Part shown: piece by piece, positions 1-10,618 of the stretch | How positions within the stretch are numbered: position 1 is the first letter of the stretch | Layout: every line of letters begins with the position of its first letter | NCBI RefSeq assembly: GCF_020073815.1 | Contig: NZ_JAIQZJ010000028.1 | Span: forward strand, 1-39,756 | DNA length: 39,756 nt | Reading direction: 5' to 3' | Source of the DNA: Nocardioides mangrovi | GTDB lineage: Bacteria; Actinomycetota; Actinomycetes; Propionibacteriales; Nocardioidaceae | Notes under the pieces: model-generated | What the model was told of the DNA's origin: nothing | Seen by the model: only the letters and a program-made list of their open reading frames with translations | Database searches by the model: none | Translations under genes and position numbers: made by a program

Positions 1-15
1 CCCCCCCCCCCCCCC
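1..15. repeat. Homopolymer run of 15 C at the window edge
   Basis: The first 15 bases are all C. The run lies about 50 nt before the permease start. No comparable run occurs elsewhere in the window. A run this long at the first base suggests that the window begins at a contig end or assembly break, although a genuine variable tract cannot be excluded. Confidence 0.9.
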
Positions 16-64
16 GCCTCTCCACGGGCCCCGTGCCCTCTAGACCCCGAAGGCAGATTCGGCC

Positions 65-1081
65 TTGCTTGCCTATCTCGTACGCCGCGGCTTCGTCGGC
101 ATCATCCTGCTGCTCGTCCTGAGCCTGGTGACGTTCTTCCTCTTCTTCGCCACTCCGGTCGACGTGACCCGCTTCGCGTGCGGCAAGAACTGCACGCCCG
201 AGAAGCGCGCGACCACCGAGAAGGCGCTCGGGTACGACGACCCGACGATCGTCCAGTGGGCCAAGTTCATCCAGGGCGTCTTCGTCGGTCGTGACTACCC
301 CGACGACAAGGAGCTGCAGGAGGCGGCGCCGGACATCGTCACCCACTGCGGCGCGCCGTGCTTCGGCTACTCCCAGGTCAACGCGAAGACGGTCAACGAC
401 CTGATCAAGGAGGCCGCGCCGACCTCGATCTCGCTGGCTCTGGTCGCCCTCTTCATCTGGGTCACCCTCGGCATCCTCTTCGGCCTCCTGGCGGCGGTGA
501 CCAAGGGCTCGCTCCTCGATAGGGGCATCGTCGGGCTGACGCTGGTGGTCTACGCGTTCCCGACGTTCTTCGTGGGCATCTTCCTGCTCAAGTACGTCGC
601 CATCAAGTGGGGCTGGCTGCCGTTCCCGCAGTACGAGACCATCGCGGACGGCGGCATCGGCGGCTGGCTGTCCAACCTCCTGCTCCCCGCGGTCACGCTG
701 GCGCTCTTCTACCTCGCCGGCTACGTCCGCATCACCCGAGCCTTCGTGCTCGAGTCGATGTCGGAGGACTACATCCGGACCGCCAAGGCGAAGGGCCTCA
801 AGCAGCGAACGGTGCTCTTCAAGCACGCGCTGCGAGCCGCCCTGACGCCGCTGGTGACCATGGTCGGCCTCGACTTCGCCAGCCTCCTCGGTGGCGCGAT
901 CATCACCGAGACGGTCTTCAGCTTCCACGGCCTCGGTGCCCTCGCCGTCCGGGCCAACGTCTCCTACGACCTGCCTACGCTGGTGGGACTGCTGCTCCTC
1001 GCGGGCAGCTTCGTGATCCTGGCGAACATCGTCGTGGACGTGCTGTACGCCTACATCGACCCGCGCGTCCGGCTGGACTGA
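65..1081 (+). CDS. ABC transporter permease, DppB/OppB type
   Basis: One of the two membrane subunits expected for a peptide (or nickel) ABC importer in the cytoplasmic membrane. Length is 338 aa, typical of the DppB family. TM1 is at about residues 9-31. A long extracytoplasmic loop (about 33-115) follows and carries two CxxxC pairs, C39/C43 and C95/C99, which could form disulfides. A multi-helix binding-protein-dependent transport domain spans about 118-335, with the EAA loop (EDYIRTAKAKGL) near residues 233-246 that contacts the ATPase. The TTG start follows a GAAGG Shine-Dalgarno at 49-53. The ATPase genes follow after 21 nt. The DppC-type partner permease and the substrate-binding protein are not in the window and probably lie upstream. 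The substrate is inferred from family only. Confidence 0.9.
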   Translation: MLAYLVRRGFVGIILLLVLSLVTFFLFFATPVDVTRFACGKNCTPEKRATTEKALGYDDPTIVQWAKFIQGVFVGRDYPDDKELQEAAPDIVTHCGAPCFGYSQVNAKTVNDLIKEAAPTSISLALVALFIWVTLGILFGLLAAVTKGSLLDRGIVGLTLVVYAFPTFFVGIFLLKYVAIKWGWLPFPQYETIADGGIGGWLSNLLLPAVTLALFYLAGYVRITRAFVLESMSEDYIRTAKAKGLKQRTVLFKHALRAALTPLVTMVGLDFASLLGGAIITETVFSFHGLGALAVRANVSYDLPTLVGLLLLAGSFVILANIVVDVLYAYIDPRVRLD

Positions 1082-1102
1082 GACGGGCTAGGAACTGAAC
1101 TG

Positions 1103-2158
1103 ATGACCACTCCATTCCTCTCCGTCGAGGACCTCAAGGTCCACTTCCCGACCGCCGACGGCATCGTGAAGGCGACCGACGGGCTCTCCTTCACCCTGGA
1201 GAAGGGCCGCACCCTCGGCATCGTGGGCGAGTCCGGATCCGGCAAGTCGGTGTCCTCCTCGGCGATCCTCGGCCTGCACCGCGGCACCAGCGCGCAGGTG
1301 AGCGGCCGGATCATGCTCGACGACGTCGACCTGCTCACGATCAGCGACGAGCAGATGCGCCGCAAGCGCGGCGCCGAGGTCTCGATGATCTTCCAGGACC
1401 CGCTCTCGGCGATGCACCCCTACTACACGGTGGGCAACCAGATCGGCGAGGCCTACCGGGTCCACCACGACGTCAGCAAGAAGGCCGCCCGGACGCGGAC
1501 CATCGAGATGCTCGACCGCGTGGGCATCCCGCAGCCGGACCGCCGGGTGGACGACTACCCGCACCAGTTCTCCGGCGGCATGCGCCAGCGCGCGATGATC
1601 GCGATGGGACTGATCAACAACCCCAGCCTGCTCATCGCCGACGAGCCGACCACCGCGCTCGACGTGACCGTCCAGGCGCAGATCCTCGACCTGCTGCAGG
1701 ACCTCCAGAAGGAGTTCGAGTCGGCGGTCATCATCATCACCCACGACCTCGGGGTCATCGCCGAGATGGCCGACGACGTGCTGGTGATGTACGCCGGCCG
1801 CTGCGTCGAGTTCGGCACCACCAAGGAGATCCTGACGCACCCGGAGATGCCCTACACCTGGGGTCTGCTCTCCAGCGTCCCGGACGTCACCGGTGACACC
1901 GACGCCCGGCTCATCCCGATCCCCGGCAACCCGCCGAGCCTGCTGAACACCCCGCCCGGCTGTGCGTTCAGCCCGCGTTGCCCGCACCGCGACAAGGTCC
2001 CCGGTGACCTCTGCACCACCGTGCTGCCGGAGCTGGTTCCGGGCAGTCGGACCGAGACGCACCTGAAGCGGTGCCACCTCGCCAACCCCGACGCCATTTA
2101 CGAGGCCGAGGTCCTGCCGGAGATCGCGCCGGACCTGGTCGTGGAGGACCCCGCATGA
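1103..2158 (+). CDS. Oligopeptide/dipeptide ABC transporter ATPase, DppD type
   Basis: Cytoplasmic ATP-hydrolysing subunit that pairs with the following DppF-like ATPase to power import. Length is 351 aa. Visible motifs are Walker A GESGSGKS at residues 42-49, the ABC signature SGGMRQR starting at residue 157, and Walker B LLIADEP with D180-E181, followed by the H-loop in IITHDLG. The C-terminal oligo_HPY extension carries the cysteine-containing segment GCAFSPRCPH, which is characteristic of Opp/Dpp ATPases. The stop codon overlaps the next ATG (ATGA at 2155-2158), so the two ATPases are translationally coupled. Exact substrate is not determinable from sequence. Confidence 0.93.
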   Translation: MTTPFLSVEDLKVHFPTADGIVKATDGLSFTLEKGRTLGIVGESGSGKSVSSSAILGLHRGTSAQVSGRIMLDDVDLLTISDEQMRRKRGAEVSMIFQDPLSAMHPYYTVGNQIGEAYRVHHDVSKKAARTRTIEMLDRVGIPQPDRRVDDYPHQFSGGMRQRAMIAMGLINNPSLLIADEPTTALDVTVQAQILDLLQDLQKEFESAVIIITHDLGVIAEMADDVLVMYAGRCVEFGTTKEILTHPEMPYTWGLLSSVPDVTGDTDARLIPIPGNPPSLLNTPPGCAFSPRCPHRDKVPGDLCTTVLPELVPGSRTETHLKRCHLANPDAIYEAEVLPEIAPDLVVEDPA

Positions 2159-3471
2159 ACGACGAGCGCCCGATCCACCCGAGCCCGGCGGGCAACGAGG
2201 ACCTGCCGCCCTCGGTGGGCATGCCCAACGACGACGAGCACCCGTTCTACAACGACGATGTCGCCGACGACGCCGCCGACTACGTCGCACCCGAGTCGGC
2301 GCACGCCCCCTCGGTGCTCGACCCCGACGCCAAGCCGATCCTGGAGGTCCGCGACCTGCGGATGTACTTCCCGGTGAAGTCGGCGGGCGTCATCCGGCGC
2401 ACCATCGGCCACGTGCAGGCGGTCGACGGTGTCTCCTTCCAGCTGCCGACCGGTGGCTCGCTGGGTCTGGTCGGCGAGTCCGGCTGTGGCAAGTCGACGA
2501 CGGGTCGCCTGGTCACCCGGCTCTACGAGCCGACCGGCGGCACCATCACCTTCGACGGTCGCGACATCTCGAAGATCTCCGCGAACCAGCTCAAGCCGCT
2601 GCGTCGCGAGATCCAGATGATCTTCCAGGACCCCTACACCTCGCTGAACCCGCGGCACACGGTCGGCGCGATCATCGGCGCCCCGCTGCTGATCCACAAG
2701 ATGGTGCCCAAGGACAAGGTGCTGCCCCGCGTCCAGGAGCTCCTCGAGGTCGTCGGCCTCAACCCCGAGCACTACAACCGCTACCCGCACGAGTTCTCCG
2801 GCGGCCAGCGCCAGCGCATCGGCATCGCCCGGGCGCTGACCCTGCAGCCGAAGGTCCTCGTCGCCGACGAGCCGGTCTCCGCGCTCGACGTGTCCATCCA
2901 GGCGCAGGTCATCAACCTGCTCCAGGACGTGCAGCGCGAGTTCGACATCGCGTTCCTGTTCGTGGCGCACGACCTCGCGGTGGTCCGGCACTTCTGCCCG
3001 GAGATCGCGGTCATGTACCTCGGCAAGATCGTCGAGATCGCCGACCGGGAGACGCTCTACACCCGTCCGCACCACCCCTACACGCAGGCGCTGCTGTCGG
3101 CGGTCCCGGACGTGAAGCAGGCCGCGATCGGCGGCCGGCGCGAGCGGATCCGGCTGGAGGGCGACGTCCCCAGCCCGATCAACCCGCCGTCGGGCTGCCG
3201 CTTCCGGACCCGCTGCCCGATCGCGCAGGAGATCTGCGCGCGGGTCGAGCCGCCGCTGCTGCAGATCGGTCAGCGTCACAAGGTCGCCTGCCACTTCGCA
3301 GGCGAGCTCGGCCGGCACCCGGAGAAGCCGGTGACGGCCCCGCTGCTCGGCGTCGACGACACCGGCGCGCCCGACCCGGGCGCGAGCCCGGCAGCCGACC
3401 TCGGCGCCAACGAGCCCGGCTACGCCGACACCTGGTTCGACCTCGACCGCAAGACGATGGCCTCGGCCTGA
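2155..3471 (+). CDS. Oligopeptide/dipeptide ABC transporter ATPase, DppF type
   Basis: Second nucleotide-binding subunit of the importer, 438 aa from the overlapping ATG at 2155. An in-frame ATG at 2071 lies deep inside the preceding gene and was rejected as a start. Walker A GESGCGKS is at residues 107-114, the signature SGGQRQR begins at S215, and Walker B has D238-E239. A C-terminal oligo_HPY region contains GCRFRTRCP. Two features stand out. The N-terminus has an acidic extension of about 55 residues before the ABC domain, and the C-terminus is an acidic, proline-containing tail of about 50 residues. The DppF family is usually nearer 330 aa, so both ends are extended. This gene appears to end the operon; the next gene has its own promoter. 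Confidence 0.93.
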   Translation: MNDERPIHPSPAGNEDLPPSVGMPNDDEHPFYNDDVADDAADYVAPESAHAPSVLDPDAKPILEVRDLRMYFPVKSAGVIRRTIGHVQAVDGVSFQLPTGGSLGLVGESGCGKSTTGRLVTRLYEPTGGTITFDGRDISKISANQLKPLRREIQMIFQDPYTSLNPRHTVGAIIGAPLLIHKMVPKDKVLPRVQELLEVVGLNPEHYNRYPHEFSGGQRQRIGIARALTLQPKVLVADEPVSALDVSIQAQVINLLQDVQREFDIAFLFVAHDLAVVRHFCPEIAVMYLGKIVEIADRETLYTRPHHPYTQALLSAVPDVKQAAIGGRRERIRLEGDVPSPINPPSGCRFRTRCPIAQEICARVEPPLLQIGQRHKVACHFAGELGRHPEKPVTAPLLGVDDTGAPDPGASPAADLGANEPGYADTWFDLDRKTMASA

Positions 3472-3489
3472 CCGGTAGGTCGTTGCCTC

Positions 3490-3495
3490 TAGCCT
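3490..3495 (+). promoter_or_regulatory. Putative -10 box TAGCCT for a leaderless rarA transcript
   Basis: TAGCCT fits the actinobacterial TANNNT -10 consensus and ends exactly 6 nt before the GTG at 3502, so transcription would begin at or next to the start codon. No Shine-Dalgarno precedes the GTG. No good -35 is evident. Confidence 0.6.
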
Positions 3496-3501
3496 GACCT
3501 C

Positions 3502-4869
3502 GTGGAGGACGGACTCTTCGACGCCCCCGGCGCCGCCCCGCAGTCGAGGGGCGGCACCGGGGGCGCCGGCTCTCTCAACGCGAACACGCACGCGTCGGCG
3601 CCGCTCGCGGTCCGGATGCGGCCGCGCACGCTCGACGAGCTGGTCGGGCAGGCGCAGCTGCGGGCGCCGGGATCCCCGCTGCGCCGGCTGGTCGAGGGTG
3701 ACCAGTCGATGTCGCTGCTCCTGTGGGGGCCGCCCGGCACCGGGAAGACGACGATCGCGTCGATCGTCAGCCAGCAGACCGACCGCCGTTTCGTCGAGGT
3801 CTCCGCGGTGTCCGCCGGCGTCAAGGAGGTCCGCGCCGCCATCGACGGCGCCCGGGCCGACCTGGTCGGCACCGGCCGCGAGACGGTGCTCTTCGTCGAT
3901 GAGGTGCACCGCTTCTCCAAGGCGCAGCAGGACGCCCTCCTGCCCGGGGTCGAGAACCGCTGGGTCACCCTCATCGCGGCCACCACCGAGAACCCGTTCT
4001 TCAGCGTCATCTCGCCCTTGCTCTCGCGCAGCCTGCTCCTCCGGCTGGAGTCCCTGACCGACGACGACGTGCGCGCGGTGCTCGACCAGGCCATCGCGGA
4101 CGAACGCGGGCTCGGCGGTGCCGTCTCGGTCGACGAGGACGCGCTCGAGCACCTCGTCCGGCTCGCCGGCGGCGACGCCCGGCGCTCGCTGACCTACCTC
4201 GAGGCCGCGGCAGGTGCGGCGACCTCCCAGGGCAGCGGCACCGTGGACCTCGCGACCGCGGAGACGGCAGTCGACCGGGCGGCCGTGCGCTACGACCGGC
4301 AGGGCGACCAGCACTACGACGTGGTGAGCGCGTTCATCAAGTCGGTCCGCGGCTCCGACGCGGACGCCGCGCTGCACTACCTGGCCCGGATGATGGAGGC
4401 GGGGGAGGACCCGCGGTTCATCGCCCGGCGGCTGATGATCCTGGCCTCGGAGGACATCGGGCTGGCCGACCCGACGGCGATCCAGACCGCGGTCGCGGCC
4501 GCGCAGGTGGTGCAGCTGATCGGCATGCCGGAGGCCAAGCTGACCCTCGCGCACGCCACGATCGCGCTGGCGGTGGCGCCGAAGTCCAACGCCGTCACGA
4601 CCGCGATCGGGGCGGCCGTCGCCGACGTGCGGGCCGGCAAGATCGGGCAGGTCCCGCCGCACCTGCGCGACGCCCACTACGCCGGCGCGAAGAAGATCGG
4701 CCACGGCTCGACGTACAAGTACAGCCACGACGAGCCCTTCGGCATCGCCGAGCAGCAGTACGCCCCCGACATCGTCCTCGACCGGGAGTACTACCAGCCG
4801 ACGACGCTCGGTGCCGAGGCTGGCATCAAGGAGCGCTGGGCGCGGATACGCCGACTCATTCGCGGGTAA
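3502..4869 (+). CDS. rarA: Replication-associated recombination protein A (RarA/MgsA), AAA+ ATPase
   Basis: Cytoplasmic AAA+ ATPase of the clamp-loader clade that acts at stalled replication forks. Length is 455 aa, as expected. Walker A GPPGTGKTT is at residues 77-85, Walker B ends in D133-E134, and a sensor-1 type segment (AATTENPFF) follows. The C-terminal half matches the MgsA tetramerisation region, including DIGLADP and the late HYAGAKKIGHG and YKYSHDEP segments. The GTG start was chosen because a -10 box lies 6 nt upstream and the reading frame has a plausible short, disordered glycine-rich N-terminus. It is monocistronic in appearance. In many actinobacteria rarA sits upstream of the alaS cluster, as it does here. 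Confidence 0.95.
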   Translation: MEDGLFDAPGAAPQSRGGTGGAGSLNANTHASAPLAVRMRPRTLDELVGQAQLRAPGSPLRRLVEGDQSMSLLLWGPPGTGKTTIASIVSQQTDRRFVEVSAVSAGVKEVRAAIDGARADLVGTGRETVLFVDEVHRFSKAQQDALLPGVENRWVTLIAATTENPFFSVISPLLSRSLLLRLESLTDDDVRAVLDQAIADERGLGGAVSVDEDALEHLVRLAGGDARRSLTYLEAAAGAATSQGSGTVDLATAETAVDRAAVRYDRQGDQHYDVVSAFIKSVRGSDADAALHYLARMMEAGEDPRFIARRLMILASEDIGLADPTAIQTAVAAAQVVQLIGMPEAKLTLAHATIALAVAPKSNAVTTAIGAAVADVRAGKIGQVPPHLRDAHYAGAKKIGHGSTYKYSHDEPFGIAEQQYAPDIVLDREYYQPTTLGAEAGIKERWARIRRLIRG

Positions 4870-4876
4870 TGCTTCC

Positions 4877-4908
4877 TTGTCATCCGCACCTGAACGATGC
4901 GGTAATGA
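4877..4908 (+). promoter_or_regulatory. Possible promoter of the small secreted protein gene
   Basis: TTGTCA at 4877-4882 resembles a -35 and TAATGA at 4903-4908 a -10, but the 20-nt spacer is long. The interval also contains a short CCGCA/TGCGG inverted repeat that could help end rarA transcription. Weak evidence. Confidence 0.3.
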
Positions 4909-4958
4909 CGGGCGTGTCAAGAGAGGCTTGATGCGCATTCTCTCGGGAAGGTTTGCCC

Positions 4959-5357
4959 ATGATCCGCAAGAAGTCCTTGGTCGCCGCAGCCGGTATCGCG
5001 CTGGTCCCGCTCGCCGCCATGGCTCCAGCCAACGCCTATTACACGATCGGCGATTGCGACTCGGCCAGCGCAGGCGTAACCCTGACGGTCGTCACCGGCT
5101 CGCCGGGCCAGTGGAACGCCTATGGTCATGTCAACGATGGGCAGGGCCGGAACTGGAAGTGGAAGATCTACTCGAAGGTCGCCTCGCAGTCCGGCAACGG
5201 GACTCTCGAAGGGAGTGGGAGCCGCACTGGCACCGGCGACATGCCTGCCGGTGCGATCTACTGGGTCAAGCGTGCCCAGCCCGAGCACGTCAAGCTCGTG
5301 GTCGACAATGCGGCCGGCACGATCCACTGCACAGCCGCCGTCGACGTCACATCCTGA
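4959..5357 (+). CDS. Small secreted protein of unknown function
   Basis: 132 aa from ATG 4959, which has the Shine-Dalgarno GGGAAGG 7-8 nt upstream; an in-frame TTG at 4953 lies too close to it. The N-terminus is a clear Sec signal peptide: basic MIRKK, a hydrophobic core, and an AxA cleavage site (APANA) near residue 27. The mature part is about 105 residues, rich in G, S, T and aromatic residues, with two cysteines (GDC near the new N-terminus and HC near the end) that could form one disulfide. It looks like a small extracellular beta-rich domain. No family was recognised. Codons are less G/C-biased than in its neighbours (tat, ggt, cat, gat, aat all occur), suggesting an accessory gene. 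A strong terminator follows directly. Confidence 0.8.
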   Translation: MIRKKSLVAAAGIALVPLAAMAPANAYYTIGDCDSASAGVTLTVVTGSPGQWNAYGHVNDGQGRNWKWKIYSKVASQSGNGTLEGSGSRTGTGDMPAGAIYWVKRAQPEHVKLVVDNAAGTIHCTAAVDVTS

Positions 5358-5363
5358 GGCGAC

Positions 5364-5407
5364 CGAAACGAGCGGGAGACGATCTAGATCGTCTCCCGCT
5401 CGTTTCG
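5364..5407. terminator. Perfect 44-bp palindrome, probable terminator
   Basis: The arms at 5364-5384 and 5387-5407 are perfect 21-bp reverse complements separated by only TA. The centre reads GATCTAGATC. The palindrome starts 6 bp after the stop codon of the secreted protein gene and is followed by the promoter of the next gene. There is no long T tract, as is common for actinobacterial hairpin terminators. The sequence is symmetric and would act in both directions. Confidence 0.85.
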
Positions 5408-5445
5408 TCAGGACCGTACCGGATCCTCAATGGTTAGGCCCGCGA

Positions 5446-5451
5446 TAGGGT
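5446..5451 (+). promoter_or_regulatory. Putative -10 box TAGGGT before the 5460 gene
   Basis: TAGGGT fits TANNNT and ends 8 nt before the ATG at 5460, consistent with a leaderless or near-leaderless transcript for the operon that runs into alaS. No -35 was recognised. Confidence 0.55.
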
Positions 5452-5459
5452 CGGGGACC

Positions 5460-5969
5460 ATGCAGGACTGGATCGTGCCCGTCGTGGCGGGGGTGCTGGC
5501 GCTGGTCGCGCTGGGCCTGGCCGTCGCGCTCGGGCGCGCGCGGTCCCGCACCGAGCAGACGCTCGCGCGGTCGGCGGCCGACACCGCCGCTCTCCGTGAG
5601 CAGCTGGCCGCCCTGGAGCGGCGCGTGGACCGCTCGTCGGCGCGGGCCGAGGCTCGCCCGGAGACGTCGTACGTGATCACCGACCTCGGCCACGAGACGG
5701 CGCCCGAGCCCGCTCCTGAGCCGGCACCGACCATCGACACCGCGCTCTTCGCCGACCTAGTGCTGCGCGAGACGGTGGTCAAGGCGGCCTCGCTCGCCCA
5801 CGGCGTACGCCGGGCGCTGGACCCCGAGACCCGCAACCGGATCCGCTTCGAGATGAAGCGCGAGGTGCGTCGCGCCCGCAAGCAGCGGCGGTCCGACACC
5901 CGCGAGGCGCGCCGCGAGTGGGCGGCCCGGCAGCGGGCCGAGGATCGGGACGAGGACACGGCCGCATGA
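5460..5969 (+). CDS. Membrane-anchored coiled-coil protein, unknown function
   Basis: 169 aa from ATG 5460, chosen over an in-frame ATG at 5430 because the -10 box at 5446 lies between them. A single N-terminal TM helix at about residues 4-26 is followed by a predicted coiled coil (about 31-62, heptad pattern with RTEQTLARSAADTAALREQ). A linker with PEPAPEPAP repeats and a strongly charged, arginine-rich C-terminal half (about 115-165) follow. It probably sits in the membrane with its C-terminus in the cytoplasm (inference). It overlaps the next gene by ATGA, and the pair precedes alaS. A DUF948-type protein is often found at this position, but I do not see that domain here. Confidence 0.75.
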   Translation: MQDWIVPVVAGVLALVALGLAVALGRARSRTEQTLARSAADTAALREQLAALERRVDRSSARAEARPETSYVITDLGHETAPEPAPEPAPTIDTALFADLVLRETVVKAASLAHGVRRALDPETRNRIRFEMKREVRRARKQRRSDTREARREWAARQRAEDRDEDTAA

Positions 5970-6258
5970 AGCGCGGGCTCTGGTTCGTCGCCGGGGCCGG
6001 CACCGCCGTCTACGTGATGGTCCGGGGCCGGCGCGCGGCCGAGATCTTCACCGTCGACGGCCTCAAGGACCGGCTGGGCGCCCTGGAGGTCGGCGCCCGG
6101 ATGTTCCGCGACGAGGTCGCGCAGGGCCAGCACGAGAAGGAATCCGAGTTGCGCGAGAAGCTCGGCCTCGTGCCTCATGGAACTCCCGAGCTCACCGGAG
6201 GTCGCCACAAGGCGATCCCGACCAGCACCACCGACCAGCAGCAGGAAGGCAGCAACTG

Positions 6259-6259
<1 letters not shown>
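5966..6259 (+). CDS. DUF6167-like small membrane protein
   Basis: 97 aa from ATG 5966, which overlaps the preceding stop (ATGA). A short hydrophobic segment (about residues 4-20, FVAGAGTAVYVMV) is followed by basic residues, then an amphipathic helix with DGLKDRLGALEVGARMFRDE and a charged tail. The segment order and position immediately before alaS match the DUF6167 family of actinobacteria, whose function is unknown. Its stop codon overlaps the alaS ATG (TGATG at 6257-6261), so it is translationally coupled to alaS. The family assignment rests on recognition of the context and general pattern. Confidence 0.7.
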
Positions 6260-8958
<2,699 letters not shown>

Positions 8959-8968
8959 GCGCGGCGGC

Positions 8969-9436
8969 ATGCGCCACGGCGTACGACTCGGCATCGATCC
9001 CGGGGACGCCCGGATCGGGGTGGCGCGCAGCGACCCCTCCGGCTTCCTCGCGACGCCGGTCGAGACCGTCCGCCGCGGCAAGGGCGACCTCGCCCGGATC
9101 GGGAAGATCCTGGCCGCCGAGCAGGCGGAGTCCGAGGTCGTGGAGGTGGTCGTCGGGCTGCCTCGCTCCCTGTCCGGGGGCGAGGGTCCGGCGGCGGCCA
9201 AGGTGCGGGAGTTCGCGGCCGCGCTGGCCCGCCGGGTGGCGCCCGTGCCGGTGCGGCTGGTCGACGAGCGCATGACCACCGTGTCCGCGGAGGCTATGCT
9301 GCGCGACCGAGGCCGCACCGGGGGGAAGCGGCGCGCCGTGGTCGACCAGGCGGCAGCCGTCCTCATCCTGCAGCACGCACTGGACACCGAGCGCACGTCG
9401 GGGAACGCGCCGGGCGAGATCGTCGAGGAGACCTGA
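8969..9436 (+). CDS. ruvX: Holliday junction resolvase-like / pre-16S rRNA nuclease RuvX (YqgF)
   Basis: 155 aa RNase H-fold protein. The acidic site begins with D10 in GIDPGDARIG, followed by VVVGLPRSLSG, VDERMTT and the late VDQAAAV segment, matching the YqgF order. The family is linked to 16S rRNA 5' maturation in E. coli and to Holliday junction cleavage in some species. The first in-frame ATG after the alaS stop was used. The stop overlaps the mltG ATG (TGATG at 9434-9438). The order alaS-ruvX-mltG is common in bacteria, supporting the call. Confidence 0.95.
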   Translation: MRHGVRLGIDPGDARIGVARSDPSGFLATPVETVRRGKGDLARIGKILAAEQAESEVVEVVVGLPRSLSGGEGPAAAKVREFAAALARRVAPVPVRLVDERMTTVSAEAMLRDRGRTGGKRRAVVDQAAAVLILQHALDTERTSGNAPGEIVEET

Positions 9437-10611
9437 TGAGCGAGCACGAGCCGGACGAGCACGACGACCCGATGCTCGTGGGCGGGTCCGGTGAGCCCGG
9501 ACGGCGCCGCGCAGCCTCCCGGCGGCGCAGCGTGCCCGGCTGCATCGCGGTGCTGGTCGCCCTCGCCGTCGTCGTCGGCGGCCTCTACTTCGTGGCCAGC
9601 TGGGGCGTCGGCGCGATCAAGGACCAGTTCGACGGCGCCGACGACTACCCAGGCCCCGGCCATGGCAAGGTGAGCTTCGAGGTCAAGAAGGGCGACACCG
9701 TCGCCGCCATGGGCCGCAACCTCAAGGCGGACGGGGTCGTAGCCTCCGTGCAGGCGTTCACCGACGCGGCGGCCGCCAACCCCGACTCGACCCGGATCCA
9801 GGTCGGCTTCTACGCGCTGAAGAAGGAGATGGCCGCGGACGACGTGGTCGAGATCCTGGTCGACCCCGACAACATCGTGAAGGACACGGTCACGATCCCC
9901 GAGGGCCTGCGGGTCGTCGACATCGTCAAGCTGCTGGCCAAGAACACCGACTTCTCCGCGGCCGACTTCACCAAGGTCCTCGACCACCCCGACCAGCTGG
10001 GACTGCCCGACTACGCGGGCGGCAACCCGGAGGGCTACCTCTTCCCGGCGACCTACGACTTCGGCCCGACGGCCACTCCGGAGAGCATCCTCCAGGACAT
10101 GGTCACCCGCTGGAAGCAGGCCGCCGACGACGCCGACCTCGAGTCGGCCGCGGCCGACCTCGGCTACACGCCGCAGGAGCTGATGACGGTCGCGAGCCTG
10201 GTCCAGGCCGAGGGCCGGGGCGACGACATGCCCAAGATCGCCCGGGTCATCTACAACCGGATCGAGCACCCCGACAACGGCATCACCAACGGGCTGCTGC
10301 AGGTCGACGCGTCGGTCAACTACGCGCTGAACCGCTCGACGATCGCGGTGCTCACCCAGGACCAGATCGACTCGGTCGCGGACTCGCCGTACAACACCTA
10401 CAAGCAGGTGGGGCTCCCGCCGACGCCGATCGAGGCGCCGGGCGACGACGCGATCGCCGCGGCGGCGCACCCGGCCGACGGCGACTGGCTGTTCTACGTG
10501 ACGGTGAACCTGCGCACCGGCGAGACCAAGTTCACCGACTCCTACGACGAGTTCCTGCAGTTCAAGCAGGAGCTGCAGGACTACTGCGCGACGCAGTCCG
10601 ACCGCTGCTGA
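9436..10611 (+). CDS. mltG: Endolytic transglycosylase MltG
   Basis: Membrane-bound murein lytic transglycosylase that cuts nascent glycan strands. Length is 391 aa. A charged cytoplasmic N-terminus (about residues 1-34) precedes one TM helix (about 35-56), giving an N-in, C-out topology. A LysM-like segment (VKKGDTVAAMGRNL) follows, then the YceG catalytic domain with the probable catalytic Glu E259 in ASLVQAEGRGDD and the downstream VIYNRI and LQVDASVNYAL motifs. The ruvX-mltG-aroE order is widely conserved in actinobacteria. Confidence 0.95.
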   Translation: MSEHEPDEHDDPMLVGGSGEPGRRRAASRRRSVPGCIAVLVALAVVVGGLYFVASWGVGAIKDQFDGADDYPGPGHGKVSFEVKKGDTVAAMGRNLKADGVVASVQAFTDAAAANPDSTRIQVGFYALKKEMAADDVVEILVDPDNIVKDTVTIPEGLRVVDIVKLLAKNTDFSAADFTKVLDHPDQLGLPDYAGGNPEGYLFPATYDFGPTATPESILQDMVTRWKQAADDADLESAAADLGYTPQELMTVASLVQAEGRGDDMPKIARVIYNRIEHPDNGITNGLLQVDASVNYALNRSTIAVLTQDQIDSVADSPYNTYKQVGLPPTPIEAPGDDAIAAAAHPADGDWLFYVTVNLRTGETKFTDSYDEFLQFKQELQDYCATQSDRC

Positions 10612-10618
10612 GCGACCG

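Noticed and set aside
2098..4938. 946-residue open frame on the minus strand, antisense to dppF and rarA
   Set aside because: It spans two clear + strand genes, is dominated by R, G, A, D, V and H as expected from antisense high-GC DNA, and has no recognisable domain or ribosome site.
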